This document shows positions 1-58,818 of a stretch of DNA of 64,000 nucleotides, one piece after another. The DNA is from Amorphochlora amoebiformis (Eukaryota; Cercozoa; Chlorarachniophyceae), in assembly GCA_054601695.1 (NCBI GenBank), contig BAAHQB010000279.1:1-64000 (forward strand). Reading direction: 5' to 3'. The notes under the pieces are model-generated. The model ran no database searches, was not told the DNA's origin, and worked only from the letters and a program-made list of their open reading frames with translations. A program made the translations under genes and the position numbers. Each line of letters begins with the position of its first letter. The stretch's first letter is position 1.

Positions 1-82
1 TTAGATATGTATGAATAAGTATGTATACATATATGTATGAATATATAAGTATGTATACATATATATATATTTATATGCATAC

Positions 83-136
<54 letters not shown>

Positions 137-188
137 GAATACACCTATGTATTTTTATATATTACCTAAACCTAACTCAAACCCTAAC

Positions 189-224
<36 letters not shown>

Positions 225-293
225 TATGTATACATATATATATATATATATATATTTAGATATTCTAAACATTCTATATATACACTTGAAGAG
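1..293. repeat. (TA)n microsatellite with degenerate CCTAA stretch
   Basis: Mostly TA dinucleotides with ATAC/ATGT variants. At 164-190 there is a short CCTAAACCTAA...CCCTAACC stretch on the plus strand. It appears to be the 3' part of an intron ending at the acceptor before 294. I see no coding content. Confidence 0.8.
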
Positions 294-24193
<23,900 letters not shown>

Positions 24194-25005
24194 TCTCCTA
24201 CTGGTTCCGTTGAAAAAATCTCCCTGATCACATATAACGGTTACGTAAACGTATGAACGTAATAATTTACATTGCATGAATATCTATATGCACAAATAAA
24301 ATGAACACGACCCATTGGGTACCCAGCTATATTGTGTATGCAGATTAATTACTAGTCTAGATACGTACTAGACATACCTAGCATACCTGGAATACATCTA
24401 CTAGATCTGGCATCTTGAATGGAATGACTCACTGCAAGTTAATTTTCGTGTTTTATAACCGAAGTTTGACTAATTATACGTATTATTACTAACTACCACA
24501 TATCGACTGTTGTATACAATTGTATACCTTCTACATATCTCTAGATCTGCTGCTGCTAAACGACATTAGCTAGATTAGATGCATTTCACTGGTTTAAGCT
24601 TATTCTTTAGATACTATATCGTACTACTAGTACTAGCGTGACTTATACTAGACTATGTAGACTATATTTTGTATATGTAAGCCGGCGTGACTGAGTACCG
24701 TCTAGACCGTATAGATATTCTAGATTACCATGACTAGTATGACTATGATAAATTCCATTGTCATAACACTGACTTCACTAGTTCAACTAAACAACTCTTG
24801 CTCAGGCAGCTAGCTTATTGCAATCGATTTATTAGCGATTACGCACCTATCTCGCAACCTTCTATGATGGACCCTGAAACATTCGAGGTATATTTGATCG
24901 CCTTTGAGACGGCATATTGTGATAGGAAATACGGAGAATGAGTCCTTGTTGTTGTTCACGACCTCATAATCCTCACCTTTCCATACAACGTTAAGTGTAA
25001 AAGTA

Positions 25006-25049
<44 letters not shown>

Positions 25050-25333
25050 TTAAATTTATTTTTACATATATGTATAGCACACATGTATAGTATTATGATG
25101 TAATAATATATCTAATATGTATATGTATATATGTATATATATATATATATATGTATATTATACAGTGCATACACATATATATACATATATATATACATAC
25201 ATATATGATGCACTAATACTTTTATGATATATTGTGGATCATGATATGTAAAATCTTTGCATCCTACACATATATAAATACATTTGTTTTATATATATGT
25301 CCATAAAATATATATCTATACATATATATATTG

Positions 25334-25378
<45 letters not shown>

Positions 25379-25445
25379 TTTTATTGGTGTAGACATGAAT
25401 GTAACATCAAACCATGACAATGTATATGTGCATGTATGCACACGC

Positions 25446-25489
<44 letters not shown>

Positions 25490-25857
25490 ACATACATATA
25501 TATATATATGTAATATTACACGCACACATTATAATAATAACAGGAGTGACTAGATGGACACTATTGATAGATTGCCCTCGGATGTACATTTTACGCTTTA
25601 TATGCATCGTACATATACACATATATACGTGCACACACATACATACACATGTAAATGTAGTATATATTTATAGCGAGAGAGAGAGAGAGAGAAAGGAGAA
25701 AAGATGTTATACATAGAGAGAGAGAGAAAGAGAGAGAGAGAAAAAGAGAAAAAGAAAAAAGGAGAGAAGAGAAAGAGAGATAGAAAAGAGGGAAGAGAAA
25801 GAGAAAGGAGAGGAAGAGAGTTGGTGAGATAGAGAAGGGGAATGAATAACACGTTAC
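24194..25857. other. Intergenic stretch with CTAG-dense island
   Basis: About 24300-24800 is free of TA arrays and carries a dozen or more CTAG words, alone and in overlapping pairs such as actagtactag and tctagacc. From 25000 on it returns to TA microsatellite, then a GA-rich tract at 25672-25830. A tiny ATG frame at 24864 (MMDPETFE before gtatat) and an island at 25545-25610 could be exons, but I could not link them in phase. Confidence 0.5.
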
Positions 25858-28333
<2,476 letters not shown>

Positions 28334-28398
<65 letters not shown>

Positions 28399-28612
28399 AG
28401 TATACTTTGTTTGTGTTAGAATATTCAGGGATATACACATATACATATACATTGATTTGATATATATTTCTGTTTCTTTGTTTTACATATATTGTGTAAT
28501 ATGTATTTAACATTACATGTATATTTTGCACATGTATAAGAGGAATATGTAGTCACGTTATATACAAACAAATGAATAAATGTATAATACATATATATAT
28601 ATATATATATTA

Positions 28613-28696
<84 letters not shown>

Positions 28697-28871
28697 CTGT
28701 ATGTATATATATATTTTATATAGATATCTAAGCACATATGTACATTGGTAAAAAGCACCCAAAGAAGATTGTAAATTTGTTTTTGTATCTTTATATACGT
28801 ATATTTATATGTGTGTATATACCAAAATATTCACACACATCACGTACACATTTACATATATACAAATATAT

Positions 28872-28903
<32 letters not shown>

Positions 28904-29044
28904 ATATATAACCTTATAATTGTATAATATGTATAAATGTAGGTGTACGAGGTTTGAGTTGCGCGAAAATATTTCATACACTGTAAAATAGTTTAGTATT
29001 CTACATATCTGATGTGTATATATGCATTACATATATACACATAC

Positions 29045-29087
<43 letters not shown>

Positions 29088-29278
29088 GATATACATATGT
29101 ATGTAATTGTACGTTTACATGTATACTATGTGTAACATACATACATATATATATATATATATAAATATATCTAAATATACACTTAAATTTATTAAAAATT
29201 ATATATATATATATATACATACATATAGATATTTATATAAATACGTATGTTTACTTATATATACAAGTGAATATTCAC
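28334..29278. repeat. TA/CA microsatellite stretch
   Basis: Mostly (TA)n with (CA)n runs near 28655. The short islands at 28740-28800 and 28930-28990 show no convincing splice-bounded frame on either strand. Confidence 0.6.
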
Positions 29279-29479
29279 CTGCTTCGCATCCAAAGTCGGA
29301 TCCTTTTGCACATCCGACCCTTTGATATTACATATATCCATATATTCTATGTAAAAATTAATATATATGTGTCTATATTTATATATTTATATATATACGC
29401 ACAGACCGTGTATTGATTTGAACTTGCGCAAAGTGTCTGCATACAGATACATCTTTATATAGGTGTATATATGCTCACA

Positions 29480-29514
<35 letters not shown>

Positions 29515-29545
29515 GCATATAATGTATACATACATACACACACAT

Positions 29546-29578
<33 letters not shown>

Positions 29579-29681
29579 CATATATATATATATATACATA
29601 TATTTATATAAATATATTCATACATGTATATGATATACATTTAAGAAATTTATCTACGTATAACACATACATATATATATA

Positions 29682-29723
<42 letters not shown>

Positions 29724-29780
29724 GAAACATACTTGCACTTAATATGCATAGCATGCGGATGGTATAGCTTGACATAGTTT
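29279..29780 (-). CDS. Three candidate exons, possibly 3' extension of the SGHIRSF gene
   Basis: Minus-strand islands bounded by AG and GT: 29780-29733 ([15 protein letters not shown]), 29452-29407 and 29319-29279. If exon 30379 of the upstream gene used a donor at its CAT CT/gtatca, before its TGA, these three would follow in an open, phase-compatible frame. Read alone, 29452 gives [15 protein letters not shown] and 29319 gives [14 protein letters not shown]. Which frame is used cannot be decided from sequence. Confidence 0.35.
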
Positions 29781-29809
29781 CTAATATGTGCCAGTATATA
29801 ATATACATA

Positions 29810-29842
<33 letters not shown>

Positions 29843-29856
29843 TATATAGATATATT

Positions 29857-29902
<46 letters not shown>

Positions 29903-29999
29903 TAATATATTTTTATATATAAAATACTAGAAATATGATGTTATATATATATATATATATATATATAATTCACATATGTGTATGTTTTTGTATATACAT

Positions 30000-30047
<48 letters not shown>

Positions 30048-30114
30048 GTCCGTGCGTGCAATATATATATATATATATATATATTTCTTATGTATATACA
30101 CATAATATATATAC

Positions 30115-30153
<39 letters not shown>

Positions 30154-30232
30154 TAAATAATATACATATATACATAGGCATCATATAAATGTTTGAATAC
30201 TTTTTTTCATGTAACCACATCAATCATACATA

Positions 30233-30623
30233 TCAGGAAAACGCACAGTGATACAGATGCCCAGTCTTGCTTGTGATCGGGTTGTGTAATTCGATTTGGC
30301 TTGCAATAAATTCCGCATCCATAGCCTCCAGAAAGTATAAATCTGGTCGCATTTTAATAATAGCCGAGTATTTAAACCCCTGAAGTATGAATATATGTAA
30401 GTAGGCGTTTTGATATAAACATATTCATATTTATATATTGCATATATATGTTGTAAATGTATGAAGGTTGTAGGCATACATATGACAAAGTATCCACTTA
30501 TTTTCTACCTGCTCTTTCTCGGCTGCCGTTGCCATAATATAGGACTGCTCGATGCGATTCCACATATTGGCAATAAAATATCTAGATGTAGATATATTGT
30601 ATATAATATACATAAATACATAT

Positions 30624-30691
<68 letters not shown>

Positions 30692-31197
30692 ACATACACA
30701 TTCATACATATATACATATGTAATACACAGTATACAAGAGTACTTATTAATACACCATGGTATGGCCCGTATTTAACCTGTGATAGCATGTATACTGGAT
30801 GACTAACCCATTCACAGAGGGGGAGGACGTATACCGGCGTGTAGAATTGTACACCGTGAAATCATACGTGCCGGCGGTGCAATTACACTTGTGTTTCTAC
30901 GAGTTTTCGAAGCGAAACAGCGTGTGTGTATTATAGGTGATAAAATGTAGTTTAGCCTTACACGCTGGCTTTCCAACTATACTCCCTAGGGTTTAAGCCG
31001 TGAGAGTGGTACATTAGCCGAATGTAAATATGTATAGTATGTCCGTAGGGATGTATCCCATGAAGGAACATATTCAGGGCGGGTAAATGTGCATAGACGT
31101 TTGGGAAGTTTATGTGTGTATACTGGTAGCGTAGTATATCAAGTTTGATGGTGTGTATACATTGTATAATATAGTTATACATACACATACACACACA

Positions 31198-31245
<48 letters not shown>

Positions 31246-31693
31246 GTATATATATGCTAAAAATATATTTATATACACCTATCATACATGTACCGTAGTA
31301 TCTAATAAGAAGTAAGATCTGTGCTTATAGGTCAAGTACTTGTTCAATATCATAATGATAATTCTACTCGCATGCATGCCACCGGTATACACATACATAA
31401 TATATAATATATATATATATATATATCATATATATATATATATATATATATAAATACATATAAATATGTATACCCCTCTTTCCATCGAAAACTCCGTCCG
31501 CAGTTCTCCTTTTGCAACTTCTCGATACTCTCAGAACTGAACCTATATATATATGTATGTATTTGTATGTATATGTATATCTATATATATATATTTATAT
31601 GTAAATACATATAAATATTTACCTATGAAAACTATTGATACATATATATTTATGAACATATATATATATGTATATATATATATATATGTAAAT

Positions 31694-31764
<71 letters not shown>

Positions 31765-31879
31765 TATGAAAGACTACAGATATGTGTACACAATATTATC
31801 TATTTTTATATTATCAAAAAGAATAAGTAGATTTAAGTGTATGTGTATCTACATATATATGTAAGTATATGTATGTGTA

Positions 31880-31920
<41 letters not shown>

Positions 31921-31925
31921 ATATG

Positions 31926-31967
<42 letters not shown>

Positions 31968-32192
31968 GTATATGTACATTTATATATATTCCAATATGTA
32001 TTTTGCAAAACACATAAATATTTATAATGTATTTTGCAACACATATATATTTATATATGTATAATGTATGCATTTTGTTTATATACCTAGATATATAAAG
32101 TATCAATACATGAAATTATATGCTTGTCAGGGAGTGATAGTAGGAAAGCATCTACGTATATAACAGAATAATGTATATATTCTATATATATA

Positions 32193-32248
<56 letters not shown>

Positions 32249-32252
32249 ACAT

Positions 32253-32285
<33 letters not shown>

Positions 32286-32311
32286 CACATATATATATAT
32301 ATTTATATATA

Positions 32312-32371
<60 letters not shown>

Positions 32372-32688
32372 TAAATGTATCTTCATACACACAGATATTT
32401 GAAAGGAAACATGGATAGATACAGAAAAGAGAGATGGGAGAGAAAACTAAGAAAAAGAATATAGAAGCAATGAGAGATTCAAGACTATTCCCCAGCCTGT
32501 TTTATGTAAATTATATTTAAATATGTGTATATTATACATGTACGTATAAAATTATACATTTGTATGTATGTATGTATATATAATATATATATATATATAC
32601 ACATATACACATATATATATTTATATATATATATATATATATAAATATATGTATACATGTATATATATATGTATATATATGTATTCAT

Positions 32689-32725
<37 letters not shown>

Positions 32726-32727
32726 CA

Positions 32728-32768
<41 letters not shown>

Positions 32769-32769
32769 G

Positions 32770-32836
<67 letters not shown>

Positions 32837-32907
32837 ACATGTAGTTGCCTTAATTTCCATCGGATTGCGGAGAATGTGGATGGGAATACATATACATATA
32901 TGTCTAG

Positions 32908-32954
<47 letters not shown>

Positions 32955-33315
32955 GTATATGTGTATACACACGTATATATATACACACATATATATATAT
33001 ACATATATACATATATATGTATATTATATATATATATATATAATATTTGCCTTAATTTCTTTGGATCATGGTGAATGTGGATGGAGTCGGGACTAATACC
33101 CTGAAACATGTTCATACATACATAGAGATATACATATGTATATATATATATGTATAAAAATATCTATATATACATTGTATGTGAATGTGGATGGAGTCGG
33201 GACTAATACCCTAACAACATGTTCATGCATATATACAGATATATATGTATATATATGTATAGATATATTTATATATACATTATATGTATATATATATGTA
33301 TATATATATTATATA

Positions 33316-33400
<85 letters not shown>

Positions 33401-33461
33401 ATTGAACATGTACATATACATAATATATGTTCAAATTCCTATACATAAGTGTACATATATG

Positions 33462-33528
<67 letters not shown>

Positions 33529-33558
33529 TTATATATGAAAGCATGTTCATATATATAC

Positions 33559-33611
<53 letters not shown>

Positions 33612-33616
33612 TGTGT

Positions 33617-33654
<38 letters not shown>

Positions 33655-33978
33655 GTCTGTGTAACAACACATACAGATGCACAAAAATAAATATACATAT
33701 TGGTATTCAAAATAACACACATACAACGTTTGTAGAATCATACCTTAGATCGAAAGAATTCCTTTATTTTGTGATACTTAGCAGAGGCTTCTTCTGGGGC
33801 CTCATCCTTGCACCATTTCGCGCGTAAACAATTTCCACTGTTTCCGACAACAAAAACAAGGAAGTCAGGCTCACACGTTGTACTTATATCATAATGTATA
33901 TGAGTATATATATTCTATATTCATAATCTACATGAATGCATATGTACATAATATATGTATATATATATTATACATAAT

Positions 33979-34031
<53 letters not shown>

Positions 34032-34066
34032 CATACATATACAACATATATAATATATACACACAT

Positions 34067-34107
<41 letters not shown>

Positions 34108-34188
34108 CGTATACACATGTGTAACATATATACATATACACATACAGATAAACATACATATAAGATATGTATGTACATACATACACAT

Positions 34189-34222
<34 letters not shown>

Positions 34223-34520
34223 GTATGTATATTATATATGAATATACGTACATATGCATACATAAATATGTATAATAAATACACATATATATACACATAT
34301 GTACACATACATATACACATACACATATAGATATATACACATGTTTAAGATATACATTTACATAGCATTGAACGTATGTGTCCGCATGCATTCATACATT
34401 CACCATGTACACTTTTTAAAAACTAAATTCATTCATATACGTTCACACATCCAACCCACTAGCTCCCTACCGTTGTACACCAATACGTATTAATACTTTT
34501 AATGTATTCACACACACACT

Positions 34521-34592
<72 letters not shown>

Positions 34593-34961
34593 TATATATC
34601 CATACAAAGGCTCAAGGGCGTTAACCTTGCAAACTGCATAAACAAGTCAACACGTTCAAATCCAGCACGCTGTAAGGGTTGGATCATATTTCGGTAGTGA
34701 TTGTTGAGAACAACCTCCCTGCTAAATGATCGGATGTGTCCAGAATAACAGATTGCTATCGTGTTTCTGGAAGAGGCTATGGGCGGTTGAGATGAGTTGA
34801 ATATATCTTCTTCGTCAAGTTCAAAGGCTGTTGATGTGGTTGTGTGTTTGTGCGTGTGTAGGTCTATTTGTATGCGTGTAAATTATATGTTTGAGCGCAT
34901 ATATAAGTTATGTATATATATATATATATATACATATTATATTTTTATATATATATTTATT

Positions 34962-34993
<32 letters not shown>

Positions 34994-35114
34994 TATATAA
35001 TTATATATATATATAATTATATATATATATATATACATATAATTATATATATATATATATATACATATAATTATATATATATATGTATGTGTATATATAT
35101 GTATATACATACAT

Positions 35115-35175
<61 letters not shown>

Positions 35176-35381
35176 TTACATGTATAATATATATATATAT
35201 ATATATATACATATATATATGTATATGTATACATGTACATGTATTTTTTTAAGACCATATTACACACTCATTATGTGTAAATGTATTGAATGTTTATCAA
35301 ATTAAATATTCATATGATACTTACAGACACATAAACAAACATATGAATATACATATACATATATATATATATATACATATA

Positions 35382-35430
<49 letters not shown>

Positions 35431-35433
35431 ATA

Positions 35434-35519
<86 letters not shown>

Positions 35520-35544
35520 TATGTGTACACACACACACACACAT

Positions 35545-35625
<81 letters not shown>

Positions 35626-35966
35626 GTATAAACATATGTAATGTTTAAAATATGTGTACGTTTTTGGATGCATACATACGACCATTAAATACAAAAAATA
35701 ATGCAAATTATTAAAGAAACCAACTCACTGTAAAACTCAGCGACCCCACAAAATAATAGGGACAGCACGACAGCTATCACGGTGGGAATACATGACCGAG
35801 AGTCCTTCGCTAGGCTACACAACCACAGATGAATTAGATATGTATACAAGTGTTTTGATCCCTGAGAAATTTTGTGCAGCTGTTTAAGTGTGTAAATCCG
35901 GTTCTCTTGAATCGTCAGATTACGTGTTCTGGTAGAGGAAGTTGTGTAGAAGTGAATGAAACTCAC
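30233..35966 (-). CDS. Membrane-anchored SGHIRSF / MRPDLYF protein, probably glycosyltransferase-like
   Basis: Seven exons join in phase on the minus strand: ~35966-35729, 34827-34626, 33882-33744, 33100-33051, 31542-31474, 30581-30509 and 30379-30233 (TGA stop). Exon 1 ends in a hydrophobic segment ([18 protein letters not shown]) suited to a type II signal anchor. Next come [18 protein letters not shown] and VDLFMQFA, then [38 protein letters not shown] and [18 protein letters not shown]. An N-terminal ICYSGHxRSF-VDLF block followed by a WxRI...YxxxxxMRPDLYF block is a layout I associate with putative Golgi glycosyltransferases of algae and other protists; this is recollection, not a search. 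The start codon is unresolved: no ATG opens the exon 1 frame, so an upstream exon is likely. Intron 4 begins with GC, not GT. Confidence 0.72.
30731..31384 (+). CDS. Nested plus-strand exon chain in an intron of the minus-strand gene
   Basis: Exons 30731-30789, 30818-30936 and 31331-31384 have AG/GT borders and compatible phases 0-2-1-1. They read [19 protein letters not shown], then [20 protein letters not shown] and on, then [17 protein letters not shown]. The first intron would be only 28 bases (gtatac...actaaccc...cacag). The island is less AT-rich than its surroundings. A rival reading of 30818-30936 in another frame ([19 protein letters not shown]) is also open. The opposite strand is open at 31127-30958 too, ending SWKASV and TAA. 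The choice of strand is uncertain. Confidence 0.33.
32845..33210 (-). repeat. Three copies of the [10 protein letters not shown] exon
   Basis: The exon at 33100-33051 has copies at 33210-33181 (first 30 bases, same ttag acceptor) and at about 32888-32845 (3' part, keeping GAAATTAAGgcaac). The middle copy is the only one with both ends and correct phase. TA arrays separate them. Confidence 0.6.
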
Positions 35967-37427
35967 GGCTCCGTGTGAGAAAGAATAGTTCTTGAAGTAA
36001 TGCTACCAGAATTCGCTGGGCGATATGCAAGAATCTGGAGCAAACTCCTCCAGATCCCCGTCCATTTGGTTGTCCGATCGGCAGTGATTCGGCAATAGCT
36101 CGGCAGCGGCTGACGGCGGCACCGGGCGTTGGTACCATTTTTGGAAGCCCTTCTAGCAGCTTTAGCTAATACATGATTAACAGTTATTATATAAGAGAAT
36201 TCAGTAGTTTGAAACTATCAAATTTATGGAATTATTAATTTGACATATTCACTCATATTATTTGGGCGATTCATCTTGAGAATTTATATATTTGCTTGTG
36301 TTGGTGAGTAAAATATAGCGATTCGGGGAAAGATGCGAAGAGAGTTTGTCAGAGCGGTTCGGGATTAGAGGAGAGTACAAAAGGCACGAAAATTTTCCAC
36401 CTCTCACTGCCCACTAAGATATCGTGAAGCTTGCCGTGAGATGATGGTATCTCTAAGTCCATCTCATTTGGGTTTAATCACATTCGGAGATCGAAAGCAG
36501 AACCCCAAGCATACGAAGGATCGCACGATGCTCGTTCGACCGGAACCCTTCGTCCAGGGACCAGGGCCGAACTATAAGTAATTTTCTAGCCGAAAAGATA
36601 CCGGTTGTCTTTAGGTATATTGTCATATTTTCCCCTATGAGTTCATATGTGCCTAATGATATGACGATACTTGCGATATCGTGAAGCTTGCCGTGAGATG
36701 ATGGTATCAAGTCCATCTCATTAAAAAATCGAAATCAGAACCTCAACCATACGAAGGACCGGAACCCTTCGTCCACGAACTATAAGTAATTTTCTAGCCG
36801 AAAAGATACCGGTTGTCTTTAGGTATATTGTCATATTTTCCCCTATGATTCAGGCTATGAATTCATATACCTAATGATATGACGATACTAGCGATATAAT
36901 ATGGCAATTAGCATCTGCCTGTGTATTACATCAAGTACATACATGTTAACTAATATTTTGTCAATTAAACTAGTAGTACGTACACTGCCAACTTATATTA
37001 TACTACATAAGTAAGATGGTTCAACGAATAAGAGATAGCGATAGGAATTCTACACTCTAGATACGGCACACTAGCCTCGGCTATATTCTAGATATTCCTA
37101 ATAACAGTCCCCTAGCTAGAATAGCGAACACATAAGATTTAAGCTAATAAATTTCAACAAACTCAGTCAATAGACTCATGCCAGTCATGATTGAAGTTAG
37201 CAAGTGTAGCTAGCTAGTCGCTAATTGGCTTCGGTGAATTAATTATATCATAATCGTTGAACCTATTGCACATTGCACATTGCACATTGCACTAGACATT
37301 GCCAAATCTAGATAACCTAGCGGCATATCTACATAACTGGCTACATACACATTATATCTACTTACACATATAATATATATATATATATTATATGTGTATA
37401 TGCATATATGTATATGTTAATATATAC

Positions 37428-37474
<47 letters not shown>

Positions 37475-37489
37475 TATATGTGTATATGC

Positions 37490-37561
<72 letters not shown>

Positions 37562-37585
37562 TTATACATATATATATATATTTAT

Positions 37586-37623
<38 letters not shown>

Positions 37624-37656
37624 ATATATGTATATAATGTTCAGATCTACACTGGA
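35967..37656. other. Intergenic region: possible 5' exon, tandem duplication, CTAG island
   Basis: 36138-35967 on the minus strand has an ATG frame (MVPTPGAAVSRCRAIAES...) that could be the missing first exon of the anchored protein, but I could not join it in phase. 36418-36898 is a 257-bp tandem duplication. From about 36950 to 37340 CTAG words are frequent (cctagctagaa, gtagctagctag) and the TA arrays stop. (CACATTG)n occurs three times near 37265-37290. From 37360 to 37640 it is TA microsatellite. Confidence 0.5.
36418..36898. repeat. 257-bp tandem duplication
   Basis: Unit 1 starts gatatcgtgaagcttgccgtg at 36418 and unit 2 starts identically at 36675. They share agcttgccgtgagatgatgg, the cgaaggatc/ggacc...ggaacccttcgtcca block and the aagataccggttgtctttag block. 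Unit 2 lacks about 35 bases through several deletions. Unique, TA-free sequence on both sides. Confidence 0.85.
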
Positions 37657-45092
<7,436 letters not shown>

Positions 45093-45182
45093 CTGTAAAC
45101 CATATTTCAGCATGCGTATGTGTCAGATTTAAATTACATATTTAACACAATTGAAGACAAAATAGGTGCATATTATAAAAAC

Positions 45183-45222
<40 letters not shown>

Positions 45223-45226
45223 CAAC

Positions 45227-45280
<54 letters not shown>

Positions 45281-45427
45281 TATATATATATACTATATTT
45301 TTTATACACATATACATAAGTATACAAAAACACATGGATATAATTTAAACATGTCACAATATCTTTTACTTCACAACTGGAAAATGTAAAATACTTTTAG
45401 ATTGCACGTGTTAGTGTATATTTCTAC

Positions 45428-45890
45428 ATCTTGAGCTTTGTTTTCTTGGGTTCTTTCTTTATTTTCCACGCTTTTGCCTCCTCGGCGGGTCCCTACGGTA
45501 TGAGACTTGGATAACCTTGGAAGTACGTACAGGTTTGGAATCGGGGTCTTACGAGATCCAAGGTGACGTCCAAGTCGTACAGGGCATCTTTGTTCTAAAA
45601 ACATTCAAAATATAAATGAATCCCAAACCTACGTAGACAGGAAGAACGGAGGCACAGACCGGATTGAACGACATGGCAGGTTGAAGTATGAGTCGGAGAC
45701 CGTTCTGGAAATGGAAATGCCGAACTTTTAAAGAATTCAGAATTGTTATGTGGGATATCTTGTCTGAGATATTCTTTGTGCTGCGGCAAATGCTCAAACT
45801 TCTCTTTACAGATATCTTGAAATCGATATATAAACATATCAGGTATGCATAAGATATATTACTATGCAATATCAACATATCCATTGATAT
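45428..45890 (-). CDS. Candidate upstream exons of the minus-strand Lys-rich gene
   Basis: A TA-free island with good minus-strand sites: acceptor tttccatttccag before 45704, donor gtttgg after 45629, acceptor gtttttag before 45594, donor gtagaa after 45428. Exon 45704-45629 reads NGLRLILQPAMSFNPVCASV and on; 45594-45428 then reads QRCPVRLGRHLGSRKTPIP and, at its end, SVENKERTQENKAQD in phase. That chain would enter exon 45092 in a frame that later stops, so one boundary must differ. An alternative open frame at 45820-45700 (KEKFEHLPQHKEYLRQDIP) also looks coding. Coding on this strand is likely, the exact structure is not settled. Confidence 0.4.
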
Positions 45891-45928
45891 TTAAAATCGC
45901 GGCTACACTGTGACATTCCGAGGTGACA
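45891..45928. promoter_or_regulatory. Divergent intergenic spacer
   Basis: The plus-strand RGS gene starts at ATG 45929. The minus-strand gene's exons approach from the left up to at least 45704. The bases between should hold the 5' ends of both transcripts. I see no TATA box or other recognisable promoter motif beyond general AT-richness. Confidence 0.3.
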
Positions 45929-56898
<10,970 letters not shown>

Positions 56899-56959
56899 TA
56901 TATTATATATAATATACATACATATATATGTACATACGTTTCAAATATACACCATACTC

Positions 56960-57025
56960 ACACGCACACATGCAAATGACGTGTTATGTCAAATAAGAAA
57001 GCATATTTCTGCTATGAGGTTGCAA

Positions 57026-57077
<52 letters not shown>

Positions 57078-57290
57078 AGCATATTTCTTCTATGAGGTTG
57101 CAAGAATATATATATATATATATATATATGTTTATATCTACTAAATCCAAGTATAATATTTATACGTGTATGTATATGTATACTTTAGGATGTATAATAT
57201 ATGTGCATTCTATGTGTATGTATATGTATATGCATAATTCACGATGTATAATATATGCATTCTATGTGTATGTATATATATACATATACA

Positions 57291-57338
<48 letters not shown>

Positions 57339-57435
57339 TTTATATTGTATATATATCGATATATGTGTATATATATGTACATATTACATATTTGTAATTA
57401 TATATATATTTTATACATGTACACACATATATATA

Positions 57436-57471
<36 letters not shown>

Positions 57472-57531
57472 AATATATTAGTAAATATAAGATGTATTTT
57501 GCACGAGAGCTCTCACATATTCCTACACATG

Positions 57532-57589
<58 letters not shown>

Positions 57590-57633
57590 TATACTAACTG
57601 CTGATATTCAGTGCTTAGGGTGCTACGGGTGGG

Positions 57634-57671
<38 letters not shown>

Positions 57672-57957
57672 TTATGTGTATGTATGTATATATGTGTATA
57701 TACATATATACATGTACACACACATGTGTGTGTATAATACACATGTGTATGTATACATATGTGTATGTGCATATAAATATGTACGTATATATATATATAT
57801 ATATATAAATGTGTGTGTACATATATATATATATATATGTTATATATATATATATATTATATATATATATATATACGTATATATATATATACATATATAA
57901 ACTGCAAATATTCAGTGCCCCGGGTGCTACGGGGGGGCTTATCAGCATGCTTACTAG
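56960..57957 (+). CDS. Candidate small plus-strand gene or 3' exons
   Basis: 57492-57530 ([13 protein letters not shown], gtatat donor) joins in phase 0 to 57916-57957 ([16 protein letters not shown] stop) after a ctgcaaatattcag acceptor. A partial copy of the last exon lies at 57612-57637. Upstream, 56968-57028 reads [19 protein letters not shown], with a second copy ([11 protein letters not shown]) at 57075-57107. No family is recognised. The CTAG island begins right after the stop, as after the first gene. Confidence 0.35.
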
Positions 57958-58560
57958 CAAGCTCCAGTTTTAGCTTGACCAAATTACTCGAACCTAGAAA
58001 ACTAAAAATTAGAATTAGTCCGAAGATATAGCTAGGAAAGCTAGAAAGCCTTCGATACGTATGGCTAGCACATATACCGCTAGATCTAATAGACACGCTT
58101 ATGTCTCCAGTGTCGGGCATCTTGAGTATCATCTATATCATCTCACTAATTAAACAGTAATCTAGAGTAATATCGTTAAATTCTTTTTTGAAAATTTCTG
58201 TGAAGCAATATATTTCTGGAAAGTCTGTAATCTAGTAATCTATGTTGTAGATGTAGAAAGCTGAAAAACAGTTAAATTTCATGAAACTCGGCACAAAGCC
58301 ATAAAGCCGAACTTATCTCTACTTGCCTACTCTACAGGGCATCAAAAGTTACTTAATTTTACTAGTACTCGTATGGTAAAGTCGGACAAACCTGATTTTT
58401 CGATTATTTCAAACTGAGTCTTTAGTCCTGTCAGTCGTCATGATCATGTCTCTAAATTTTTAGATATCTAGGTCTAGAGCTAGCGAGATATGTTAGATAT
58501 ATGGTAGATATATCTGGACATGTCGGCTAGATATGCGGATATCTAGCATATTCTTCAAGA
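57958..58560. other. CTAG-dense intergenic island
   Basis: About 600 bases without microsatellites and with many CTAG words (actagtactcg, gtctagagctagcg, gctagatct). A minus-strand frame from 58132 (MPDTGDISVSIRS..., hydrophobic patch IFGLILIFSFLG) is open, but it lacks splice context and continues through the exon of the candidate opposite gene, so I do not call it. Confidence 0.55.
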
Positions 58561-58634
58561 GTTGTTCAGCATAGCCTCACTTCGTCGTGGTCTGTACTCT
58601 TTTGTGAATCTAACACGTATGAGTAATTATATAT

Positions 58635-58667
<33 letters not shown>

Positions 58668-58681
58668 CATATGCATGGCAC

Positions 58682-58783
58682 TCATATCGACTTTGCAAAA
58701 TATACGAGACATACACAATAACTAGAATAATCACGCTTTTTGTTTGAACTACATGCACACATATCCACATAAATATGTTTATA

Positions 58784-58818
<35 letters not shown>

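Noticed and set aside
24864-24887. Start exon MMDPETFE with gtatat donor
   Set aside because: Eight codons only; no following exon could be joined in phase.
36474-36716. 80-codon minus-strand open frame
   Set aside because: Lies within the 257-bp tandem duplication and is broken by deletions in the second copy; no splice context.
57857-58132. 91-codon minus-strand frame with a hydrophobic stretch
   Set aside because: Falls in a CTAG-dense intergenic island, lacks splice or start support, and overlaps a better plus-strand terminal exon.
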